Source: Ochotona curzoniae
Taxonomy: Eukaryota > Chordata > Mammalia > Lagomorpha > Ochotonidae
Length of the DNA stretch: 64,000 nucleotides
Assembly: GCF_017591425.1 (NCBI RefSeq)
Contig: NW_024466599.1
Coordinates: forward strand, 72,086,501-72,150,500
Reading direction: 5' to 3'
Positions 54,037 to 64,000 of the stretch are shown here, one piece after another. Numbering within the stretch: the stretch's first letter is position 1; every line of letters begins with the position of its first letter. The notes under the pieces were generated by a model. That model saw only the letters and a list, made by a program, of their open reading frames with translations, made no database searches and was not told the DNA's origin. The position numbers and the translations under genes are program-made.

Positions 54037-55640
54037 TTGCAGAAATCTTACTTGGCCCCGGGGACCAATGTCTTAAATGGTCTGGGTGGAACCTGCCACA
54101 TCATGGAGGTGTGCTACTCTAGTCTACAGATTTAAGTGTTAATCTTACACAAAAAGATTCTCACAGAAGCATCCAGAACAATGTATGACCAATAAACAGG
54201 AGATGTTGTGACCTGGATACATTGGCACATAAAATTAACCACATCAATGATATATTCTTAATAATAAGACTATTCTTAGTAATGAGAGAAAGATGCAGAC
54301 AGAGGTATACAATATGAACCTATGTTTATGAAACAATGGCCAAACTCTACTGTTTATGTTTGTCCATAAGGAAATGAGTTCCATAACAGCCATGCAGAGA
54401 TGCATACCAGTTCATTAATGGTTATATGTGGAGTGGCATGGTGCAGAATGCGAAAGTCAGAAAGATTGTATTTCCAAAAGGCATTTACAGCAGAAAAGGC
54501 AAGCTGTGTATTCCTCATGTGTGACACATTATATGTGTGTATGTGCCTGTGTCCATTTAGAGGACATGGACAGGTGATCATTAACATGTAGGGCTTCCAT
54601 AGGAATGCTAATTTTTACTTTCTCCTTTTTGCTTGTATATCATTGTAATTTTTTTTTCAGTATATCTTGTTGATATCCTTTACAAATCATTGCAAAATGG
54701 GCCCATTGAAAAAATAGAGACATCATGGCAATCTCTTGGGCTCTTCAACTATTTGGTGTTTCCAACTCACGGCACTGATCCTGCCCTGGTTTCTGATGCT
54801 CTGTCTCCTGGGCTTGCCAGTGTGCTACAGGAGTGACCGAAACACAATCAGCAGCCTTCCAGGCAACTCCTTTCTGGCTAAAAGTTAGGTTCTCCTACAG
54901 TGGTTCCATCTAAGAAGCGGAAGGGAAAGATATCTTTGAGTAAGTGACATTGAAAGGCTGTGACAGTTCCAAGACACGGAGGCTCAGGCTCCAAGCTAGA
55001 ACCTGGAACAGCCCCAGCAGCCAAAGCATAAGTAGCTTCCTGTAGATCCCAAACAGCAGACTGCTGCTCAGGATGACCCGGTCATGGTGGCCGGCAGTGA
55101 TGGACCAGACATTGCAGTGAAACGTGGCTTGGAGGACAGAGTGTCACACGGCCTCTATGAGCAGAGCATAGAGTGGACTCCTCTTTACATGTTCCTATAA
55201 AAGCTGGGCATCTTGTGGAGCATTGGCAGGTAGTGGCATTGACGGCCCTGTTTCTGATATCAACCTAGCCTTAGCAGCAGCGGGCTGCTCTGTCCAGAGT
55301 GACCTCATGCTTGACCAACGCGGTTTTGCTCTGGTTGTGCCTGGCTCCAGGTCACACATCAGGAGTTTGCACTAGGCTGGGTGACCTCACGGGTTTCAGA
55401 TGACAGGGGGAATTCTTTTCCTTACTGTCATCTGCTGTGGTTGGATGTGGTTAAGGTATGTTCCATGAAAGTTCAAGTGCAGGAAACCTGAGGACTGGGG
55501 GCAAGGGGTCAGGTGATTGGAGACATCATGTTTGCAAGGAACTAAGCTAGCTCTTTTAGGATCCCCCATAAGTTCTCATAGGAGAAGGTGCTTCTTAACA
55601 GAGTTTGCCTAGCTGCCGAGTTGCTCTGGCTTTCTGTCTT
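54037..55640. other. Intergenic, no gene recognised
   Basis: No SINE or exon signature. The AT-rich 54,180-54,660 may be decayed L1 but I cannot assign it. Confidence 0.5.
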
Positions 55641-55835
55641 GTGCAGTCTCTTTGTCTTGCACTTGCTCCAGCTATGATGCCATCTACCAGGAGGACCACA
55701 TCGATGAACCAACCAGGTTGCTTGACCCTGGGCTTCATTCAGTCTCAACTCTGGGGGGGCTAAAGAAAACCCATTCTTTGCAGAGTCCCCCGGAGGCAGT
55801 GTTTTGTTACAGCAACAACAAAAGGACCGGTGCAC
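55640..55835 (+). mobile_element. Possible MaLR LTR fragment, sense
   Basis: 'gctatgatgccatctaccag', 'gaggaccacatcgatgaacc' and 'gtgttttgttacagcaaca' resemble the 3' half of an MLT1 LTR. Weakly supported. Confidence 0.45.
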
Positions 55836-57869
55836 CACCTTTCCTTGCCACTGCTATTGCACCTAATTCCTTTCCCCTCTCTAAGAAACGGGAAAGAAAA
55901 ATAAAAGAAGAAAAGGCAAATTAGTGGTTTTTAGTAAGGGCATAGAGCTCTATAACAATCACCACTCCCTAATTGGGGCCTTTGCCACTTTTTTTTGTTT
56001 TTATGGGTGGGGAGATAAATAGATACATCATGATACTAAGGACTAGCTTTCCCTGGGTGAGAATGAGATTCAGGTCATGGAACATCAGATAAACCGCACA
56101 ATCTGGGGCAGCCTTCACAATAGTTGGTTTGTAAATCTTCCCAAGCATCAAGATCAAGAGAAACCACTGTGGTCAAAATAAATTACCACAGCAGCCTAGA
56201 TTCAAGGTGGGGAACTAGAAAGAGGTGTGGAGGCGGTGTGATGTTTTTTCCCCTCATTTTGGTTAAAACTTGTGTTCTTTATTTTTGACCTACTCCCTAG
56301 ATCTGTTAACAGTACACATTTCAGTACTTTATTCAGAAGGGTCCATGGAAGTAAATATCTGGAGCTTTTTTTTATAACAAAACCCCAGTATGATTCACTG
56401 TGGGGGGTGACCATGCTAGGAGGACCTACAATGTCACTTAGGATGGGGGATTCAGGTCAGGCCTGGGGAGAATAAAGACCAGAGACTGAAACCAACCACA
56501 GGGGCCAATTGTGTCTCCGGGAAGGATCCCTAATTACCATCCTTATGCCCTGGGGCTCAGGAGAAATTGCCCAGTTAGCAACACTCCAGGCATCTTGCAG
56601 CAAATGTGGTGGGAAACTGATGTGTCCCAGTGGCCGGGTGGTACTCAGAGCAGAATGGCATCTTGTCCTTTTCCTGATGGCACCCTGTCCTGATGACGCT
56701 GATCTGGGGTGCTCCTTGCCATCAACTACAGCTGTGTGCACAACACCTTGCAGCGAATTTTCCGAGATGCTAGCAAACTGTCAAACCTGGGAGTGGTTTA
56801 GAGAACCCAGGGAAATGGCAGTTGAGGGAAGTCTTTTGTGGCCTCCGTCTGCAAACCTGACCATTGGCTAAATACGTAGGAACATTGGTTAGATTTGTAT
56901 GATTTCCTCAAAATCGCTTTTAATCTTGGATGGTCCCTTACCCTTAGGACATTAGTGGAATGGTCTTATTAATACTTGAAGGCTATCGTAGGTGTTTGAA
57001 TCCTACCTGTCCCTGTTTCTTGTCCAGTTCTCTGTGCATTTGTTTATCTTGTTGGTTCCTCTTTTGTGGTGGGCACTTTCCTGAACGGGTGGTGACTCAT
57101 CACCTTCCATTCATGTTTATGAGGCCTGAGATGGCCAGTGAGCAGTTAGGGCTTGCTGGCTGGAACTTCCTGAGAGTGGCCAGATTTTCTGGGGGGGGTT
57201 GTCCTTGCCAGGGGTAGATGTCCAAATCTGCAGACATTTTTTCTGTGGATTTGACACATGTCAGATCTCTCAGAAAACCTCTGTCTTCTTGTGGTGCAGG
57301 TAACACAGACCTGCCTAAGGAAATTCTAGAAACCAAATTTTGTTTGGGTTGATCACTGAGCTTAAGGTTGGGTGAGTGGGGAGTGGGGACAGCAGACATG
57401 TGGCCGCTGGGAGGCAGGAAGAACCTGCCATGCTTTCTCTGGGAGTAGCACCTGATTTATCTCTTACACAATTGGTCTGGGCTGCTGCAGTCTAATGACT
57501 TCTGCCCAAGCCTTCTCTTTCCAATGACTTCATGAGTCAATCATTGGACCAAGAAGTATGGTGATTACTGGGATGGAGTGCTTCTAGGTATCAAACATTG
57601 GGTCAGGTATTGGGAGGGACAAAAAATAACAATAAGAAAAAACCACATCGCTTTCCTGAAAGGGAATTAGCATCTTACATAAACCATGGTTTTCCTGAAA
57701 ACAGCAACCCCATCAGGCTTGTGTCCTATCTTCTCTAGGTTAGAAACAGCAGGAAGGCTCTAAGGGGGTCACAGTTTAACATCAAGGAATTTGCCCTGAG
57801 GAAGTAAGACCAGGGCTAAGCCCTAAAGGAGTTCGGGACCTCTGGTAGGAGGGTGATTAGAGACCTAGT
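55836..57869. other. Intergenic, no gene recognised
   Basis: I see no firm repeat or exon. Overlapping open frames at 56,457-56,871 on both strands lack support. Confidence 0.5.
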
Positions 57870-57886
57870 AAAAGTGTGAATTGGTG

Positions 57887-58211
57887 GGTCTGGTGCGGTG
57901 GTGCAGTGGTTAAGGTCCTCGCCTTGCACGCCCGGGATCCCATATGGGTGCCGGTTCTATCCCAGCAGCCCCGCTTCCCATCCAGCTCCCTGCCTGTGGC
58001 CTGGGAAAGCAGTCAAGGACGGCCCAAGGCTTTGGGACCCTGCACCCGCGTGGGAGACCAGGAAGAGGCTCCTGGCTTCGGATCAGCATAGCATCGACCG
58101 TTGCGCTCACTTGGGGAGTGAATCATCCGAAGGAAGATCTTCCTCTCTGTCTCTCCTCTCTGTATATCCGCTTTTCCAATAAAAAATAATAAAAATAAAT
58201 CTTTTTTTTAA
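57887..58211 (+). mobile_element. Young full-length C-type SINE, sense, with 17-bp target duplication
   Basis: The head is 'ggtctggtgcggtggtgcag' and the end 'tccgcttttccaataaaaaa' with '(ataa) atctttttttt'. The flanks are identical direct repeats, aaaagtgtgaattggtg, at 57,870-57,886 and 58,212-58,228. It pairs closely with the 52.7-kb copy. Confidence 0.97.
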
Positions 58212-58354
58212 AAAAGTGTGAATTGGTGTGTAAATTAGGTGACAAAGCTTGAATTAAGTGTGCTGTTTGCATAAGAATAAAGCATTGAAAAGCAAGTCAA
58301 GTCTCAATCACGCCTTCTGTTAGGTAACAGAAGGTAACAGAACTGTTGATGCTA

Positions 58355-58705
58355 CTCAGTTTTCTGTTGCTCAGAGGAAATACCCGAGATTGTACACAAG
58401 GAAGGGGCAATTATTGGAAGCGTCTCTCCTGAGGAAAGGCTGTTGGGTCTATCACAGAAGAGCTTGTATGAGCAGGACAGACCACCTTGCCAGGGACCAG
58501 GGTTGCAGCTGTTTCTTTGTGTAACAATTCCGTCTTGCTAGAATTCTTTGAGGTTCTCTGAATTCCTTTGGAGAAAGTGCTGTGCTTCAGGACTTCCTTG
58601 TTTCTCATCAGCCCTGCCTCTTAAAGGGCCCACCACCTCAGCATCACCACAGTGAAGATGAAGCTGCCAGCTCACCACCCTTTGGGGGATATGTTCAGAA
58701 CAGTA
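58355..58705 (-). mobile_element. MaLR LTR fragment (MLT1/MST type), antisense
   Basis: 'cagttttctgttgctcagag', 'gaaatacccgagattgtaca', 'cttaaagggcccaccacctc' and 'tttgggggatatgttcagaa' read as the antisense of a MaLR LTR. Confidence 0.7.
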
Positions 58706-58989
58706 GGTGCCAAGTCTGGGCAAAGGAGGGTGGAAGTGCAGGATATAGCCATGGGATATTTGTTCACTATATGTGAAGTTTCTCCAACAATCCGTGGTTG
58801 TGCGTTTTGCTTAGAGCAGCGGCCTCTCTCCTGTGCAGCTATTTATTCACTGTTTTTGTTTTTGTTGTGCTTTGTTTTGTTTTGTTTTTGATGCTGTTTA
58901 CATCGTTGAGAGGGATGTGTGCTCATGTGCATCTTGATTAGGGTGGAGAGGGTAGAGGCAAGCAGAAAGGTAGGTGGACCAAATGTTTA

Positions 58990-59170
58990 TTTTTTTTCTC
59001 TCTTGGCAGGTGTTGCAGCCTAGCCCACACGGGCGTGGCCCACACCTTGTCCTGGTTTTTGTGTGTACTAGCAGGTGCTGCTGCCTGACCCAGGCCAGTT
59101 TGTCCCCAGACCCAGCCCATTCAGATGGCTGTTGAGTGCTGTAACCTTGCATGGCCTGGCCCGCCTTCCA
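58990..59170 (+). repeat. Degenerate tandem units, third member of the family
   Basis: 'gcaggtgttgcagcctagcc' at 59,006 and 'gcaggtgctgctgcctgacc' at 59,071, 65 bp apart, then 'gatggctgttgagtgctgta' at about 59,124. The style ('ccctggtcct', 'gcccacac') resembles the 14.2-kb block, in the same orientation. Confidence 0.5.
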
Positions 59171-59209
59171 GCTCTTACACTCCATAGACATTCCCTGCTT
59201 TTCTCACTT

Positions 59210-62200
59210 ATATATTATTTATTATTATTTTTAAAAATACAATAGGCAACCATACTGGTATATTGGTATAGTCAACACAAATTTGGCATTAACCAGACCC
59301 AGAATGCCTGCCAGCTAATGGCTGCTTTTCTCCCAGCAGTGTAACACTTGCCAAGGTACAAAGCAACCTAGGCTGGGGACTACTCCCTCTTTAAAGCTCA
59401 AATCCTGTAGCGACACCAAGCATCCTACTGGGAGGACAAGCCTTGGCCAAGCAAACAGGAGCTGGGCTGGGTTCTATCCAGTGGCCCCTTGTACTGAGAT
59501 ACTTTGCTTCTTTGTCTACCTTGAGAGTTGGAATCTGATACTATCAGGAACAATGATGAGGAGGGTTATCTGCCTTGAGATGGCCTCTAGCTGGCTCTGC
59601 CACCAGAGGGAAGCTTGGGGTGGCCAGGGGGCTCAGGCCGAGCCTTCTGCATGTGTCGAAGCAGGGCTAGAGGCAGGCATGGAGCTTGAGTGAGGTAGTC
59701 AGGTCAGCAGGTTTGTGGACTTTTAACTCTTATTTGGGCAATGGAGACTCCAAGGCACCGAAAGTCATTGATGTATTTCTAAAGTCACTCAGAGCTTCTG
59801 ATCCGTCCTCTTCCCCCTTGCCTCCCTCCTGTCAAGGCAAGGACTGAAAGCTCCCTGCTTCTGGCTGATGGTGCTCTAAGGGAGCTGGACTTCCATTTCT
59901 CTGAGTGAGTTTGTAGAGGTTGTTGCTGTGACCGCGGGCTTGGTGCACCGGAAGGAGCTAAGGTTGTGCAGATTGTTCCAGATGTTCCAGACAACCCTGG
60001 TCCCCCGGTGTCCTGGTGGCAGGAATTACTGGATGGGTCTTTGGCAGGTGAGGAAGTGAGAACCTGGAGAGGCTGAGCGATCCTGCTGCCCCAAACTGTG
60101 CAGTGAAAGAAACAGCGGGACTTGAGTTGACCCAGTTTCTCAGCTGTGGCCTTCTGCCCCAGCCACTTACACTTGAACTTCTATTTCCTCCCCAAAGGCA
60201 AAGATTTTCTGTACAAGTCCTGCACATGAGCCTTCATTGCCATGTTCTGGTGGGGTCTGTGAGCTTATCTCAGAGTCAAGGAATTTAGGAGCTTCTGGGC
60301 CAACTGTCTCCAACAGTGTGGCTTCAGACAATGTCCCTAGGGCTTCTGCCATAGCCTCTCCCCTGGAGCGGGGACTGAATGGGGCCATCTTGGCTCTGGT
60401 TAGTCACTTTTCATAAGGGGCGTCTGCTTTGCATAGAGTAAACCACATGCAGTTTCTCAATCCAGCTGAGAAATTCTGGCATCGCTTCTTTGCACGCAAA
60501 ATATGGTTAGGCAACTCCTGTGTTGAAACACACTGAGGGTTCTCAAGCACACCCAGGGGTTCTGGCTTTGGTCCTGGAAGTTTAGTCCTTTATTTCAAGT
60601 CCTTGTAGCACATCCAGACTTGGAATGCTGAGATATCAGCAGGGAGGAAACATGGACCATGCCAGTCCCTGGTGCTGGGCACCCCCCACCGTTTGAACCA
60701 CGGCTGGAATACTCTTAACATGGAGCTCAGAGCGAAGAACTTGGTGGCTGATACAGAAGTAAATGAGATAATATTTGCAAAGCACTTAACTCAAAGCATG
60801 ATTTTTCCAAGTTCTCCACAATGACCAAAGAGGTTCTATGTTCGTCCATATCTGGGTGGAAGAAAGTAACTTACAAAGGCTTTCAGAAATGCAAAAATGC
60901 ATGAACCTGGGCCACCTGCTGGGAGGGGCAGGGTGAGATGCTGCGTGGGGAGGTATCACTCAAATTGGGGACCACTGCAAGGCAGCTAAGATAAAGCCAT
61001 GGCAGAGAAGTCATTCCCACACCCAAGTCCATACCACCTGGGAGCAGGTGTCTGCTCGGGTGGTTAGGAGGCCAGGAGGTGTATCAGGAAGGTGGAGATC
61101 AAGTTGTTTCCCACTGTGTGACTTGGCCAGGGATTCAGCAGGCAGAAGAATCATTCCACGTGTATCCATGGGTGGGCTGGCTTAGGTGTGTGCAGTTAGG
61201 GGAGAGCCGGAGTGACTGGCACAGTCACATTAGGGTGCCCCACTGCTGCAGTGGGCAGGGAGAGTGAGGGGCATGTCCCAAGCACCTGGGACTGGGCACA
61301 GTGGAAAAGGGGAGCGGCCTCTGTGGGAAGAAGCACTCTCTTTGTCTTTATTCAGCTTCCAATCCTCACAGTTGAGAATGAGCCTGAGCCTAGGTCGGCC
61401 TGCCCGGCCCGTCTCAGCAGGCCAGTGCGTGCATGCATGGCTGCACATACTTGCCTGTATGTGCCTGTGTGTGCGTGATGGAAAACACCCCTTAGAGCCT
61501 CGCCCATAGATGTTGAGAAGATGACCCAGCCCTGCTGCCCTCTCAGAGGACCCATGCTAGACTGTCTCTGCCAGGGGCTGGGGTGAGCAGGCTGAGGTCA
61601 GAGCATAGCCCGCCAGGTGGAGATGGGTGCATGTACCCTCTGCTGTGTGTGCTGAGAAGTTTGTGAAACCCTGAATGCAACTGCACAGCCTCCTTGCCAT
61701 TTGTTTTCTTTACAGATTGTACTTTAATCCTTACCTCACCCAAGGGCTTTTGGAGAGGTCAGAGGTCAACCAGCAAGGACTACACACCCTAGAGAGATCT
61801 GCTGGAGCCAGCAGGGAGCTGGGGGACCACTGTGTGGGACTCTGAGCTGGGACTCCACCTTCCACTCCACAGTCCTTGGGATCTAGGAGATGTTGGTGTG
61901 TTTTAAGGAAGACTGGGTGAACTGTGAAGAGGGAAAAAGAAACAGCCAAGCCTGGTGGTGACAGGGAAGCTTTCTGTGGGGCCGTCTCAGACCTGTCTCC
62001 CCAGCCTCAGCTCTCTGATCATCCACCCCGACAGTGGTTGGCCTTTGATTAATGTGTGTGTTAGCTGGAGACCAAGCACTCAGTGGGCACTCCATCACCT
62101 GGGTCCTACCCTGGGTCATGCCATGAGCAAGAGGGCTAGGCTGCATCCTTCAAGTTTTAAAGTCCTTAAGGCTGCTGAGCTATGACTCAAGGTTAGAACG

Positions 62201-62915
62201 CATGCAAAGGCTCTCAGAGGGCTGCCACTATCAAGTTCAAGTACATTCAGGAAAGGAAAGTTATGAACACACTGGCTGCAGACAAATGCCTGGAGGTCCA
62301 AAGTTCGGGAATAGATGGAGGTGAGGGCACTTGGCCCTAATGGAGAGGTCTAATACAACACCAAATCTTGTGCTAACCCAGAAACCCTCTCCACAGAGGT
62401 AGAAGAGAAAAGGAACGATGTCATTACTAAACAAACAGGAAAGTACAACGTAATATGCATCATGGCAATCTGCTAGGAGATTGCAAAGACGGAAGGAAAT
62501 CTCACCCATTCCTACAGCCAGGCCGACACTACCAGGTCGTGCAGCACCTAGTCTTCAGGGAGGAAGGCCTGGCAGCACCTTATGGTAGGCAGAGTTCATC
62601 TTAAATTCACCTGATTAATGACCTCAACAGGAGATAATTCTATAATTTAGAGCAAGGTAACTGCCAAAGTTAGGCTCCTGTTTTCCCTGGAAATTCGGAA
62701 ACAGGGGTGCTCTCTCTTTTTACTTGGATATTTACTTGTCAAAAGAGGTATCTCCTAGCTCTGCTGGAAAGACTTGTGTGGGTCATAAGGCTGACATGCA
62801 GCTCTTTGGGGCTCTAAAAAGAAGATAAATTTCAAAGACACAGAGCAAAGAATGTACCATTACAAGGTTTTGAAATGCCTTAAGAACTGAAAGGGGGAGA
62901 AATACCATTTTTTTT
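59210..62915. other. Intergenic, no gene recognised
   Basis: This is 3.7 kb without a recognisable young SINE, and more GC-rich than its surroundings. Open frames of 60-97 residues overlap on both strands and none has protein-like features. It may contain decayed LTR material or a noncoding RNA gene, but nothing can be shown from sequence alone. Confidence 0.5.
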
Positions 62916-63233
62916 TAAAAAAAAAGATTTATTTGTTTTTATTGTAAAGTCAGATATGCAGAGAGGAGGAGAGACAGAGAGGAAGATCTTCCATATAATG
63001 ATTCACTCCGCAAGTGAGCACAACGGCTGGTCCGGAGCCAGGATCCAGGAACTTCTGTCAGGTCTCCCACACGGGTGCTGGGTCCCAAGGCTTGGGCCGT
63101 CTTCGACTGCTTTCCCAGGCCACAAGCAGGGAGCTGGAAGGGAAGTGTGGCTGCTGGCATTAGAACCAGTGCCCATATGGGATCCTTGTGTGTTCATGGT
63201 GAGGACTTAAGCTGCAAGGCCACCATACCGGGC
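62916..63233 (-). mobile_element. C-type SINE, antisense, full length, fairly young
   Basis: Poly-T/A then 'agatttatttgtttttattg', 'aggaagatcttccatataat', 'ggtgctgggtcccaaggct', 'gaaccagtgcccatatggga' and the head 'ccaccataccgggccc'. Flanks 'agaaataccat' and 'agagaaatctc' could be a decayed target duplication. Confidence 0.95.
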
Positions 63234-64000
63234 CCAGAGAAATCTCAGATTTTTAAACACAGGACATTCAGCCTCTTTTGTTCATCCACCCTTGCATTGT
63301 CCTTAGCAGGGAAATGAACAGAAGTTGGGAGTAGTAGAAAGGAGCAAGACCTCAGGGAGGGATACCATTGTCGTGATTTAGACAGAGTGAGGATAGATAG
63401 CCAGAGGAAGCCAGGGCTGCAACCAGGGGATGGCAGACGTGGACTTGGTCTTCCAAGGGACTCTATGGCTAATGAAGTAGCTGAAGCTATGGAGGTGTGG
63501 GGCTAAGGCACATAAAGCTGGAAAGCCACAACGTGTCTCTAAAATGCCAATATTAACCAGTCCAGAGTCAGAGAGCTATCCAGTGAGCCACAGACTTGCA
63601 TTTTCATGTTAGATTTGCATGCCATGAGGGACATTGGATAAAGCTGAAGCTTAACACAGATGTTCCAACCAGGATGAGTGGCCACAGTCTAATGGGGGCC
63701 CAGGGACCTAAGACCCACCAGGTTGAATCCATCACTCATAGGTGCCATGCGCACTGGGCCTGACTCTGTTCTAGTCCATGGCTTCAGACCCACCCCCCTG
63801 TCGAGTCATCCAGCTTCTGTAAGCATCTGAAAGTTCCAGGCTCTGAGCCTGCAGAAGGCTCCATGGTTCTAGCTGGAATCTGGGAGGAAAGCAAGACTGC
63901 TTCCAGCTCCTCATCGCCTGCTCCTGCCTTCTCTTCCTCACTCTGCAGGGTGCCCATGCTGCATTCTGAGAAAAGACACGCACATTGCCTGACTAGCTCT
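63234..64000. other. Intergenic end of window, nothing recognised
   Basis: I see no exon, RNA gene or repeat that can be supported in these last 770 bases. Confidence 0.5.

Noticed and set aside
59210..64000. Search for exons of the next gene (IL1R2 expected downstream in human order)
   Set aside because: No signal peptide or immunoglobulin-domain exon could be recognised, so the gene is taken to lie beyond the window.

Overview
The window is mammalian nuclear DNA. It holds about 5% coding sequence in short GT-AG exons, large introns and dense interspersed repeats. The commonest repeat is a tRNA-derived SINE of the lagomorph C type. Its young copies have a head like 'gtggtgcagtggttaa' and contain 'gatcccatatgggtgccgg'. 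This variant looks more like pika (Ochotona) than rabbit to me, but that genus call is from memory and was not checked against a repeat library.

Positions 1 to about 35,270 carry the 3' half of one plus-strand gene, MAP4K4 (HGK, a Ste20/GCK-family kinase of the MINK1/TNIK group). I place 20 coding exons plus one 9-nt microexon between 5,385 and the stop codon at 33,738-33,740. All junction phases agree, giving 978 residues if every cassette is used and 833 if the three recognised cassettes are skipped. In order the exons encode the end of the coiled coil, a proline/serine-rich linker with two in-frame cassette exons (12,041-12,274 and 20,787-20,978), an acidic stretch, and the C-terminal citron-homology (CNH) domain. 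The N-terminal kinase domain lies upstream of this window. A 3' UTR of about 1.5 kb ends at a strong AATAAA at 35,244; weaker signals extend to 37,009.

From about 35.3 kb to 64 kb I find no convincing gene. This stretch is a repeat landscape: C-SINEs of several ages, old L1 pieces, a lagomorph-type L1 3' end, MaLR LTRs, one solo LTR inside an L1, a MITE-like element and a degenerate tandem array. In human the next gene in this direction is IL1R2, but none of its exons is visible here.

The most interesting signals concern splicing and repeats. They are the Gly-Glu-Val microexon with a ~125-nt AG-free upstream zone, NAGNAG and 6-nt tandem acceptors, a 24-nt alternative donor, a 51-bp minisatellite carrying consensus donor sites just after a non-consensus real donor, a 40-bp minisatellite grown inside a SINE, a fold-back SINE chimera, and a dispersed family of degenerate tandem units at 14.2, 39.6-40.6 and 59.0 kb. 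I did not find a previously undescribed gene system.
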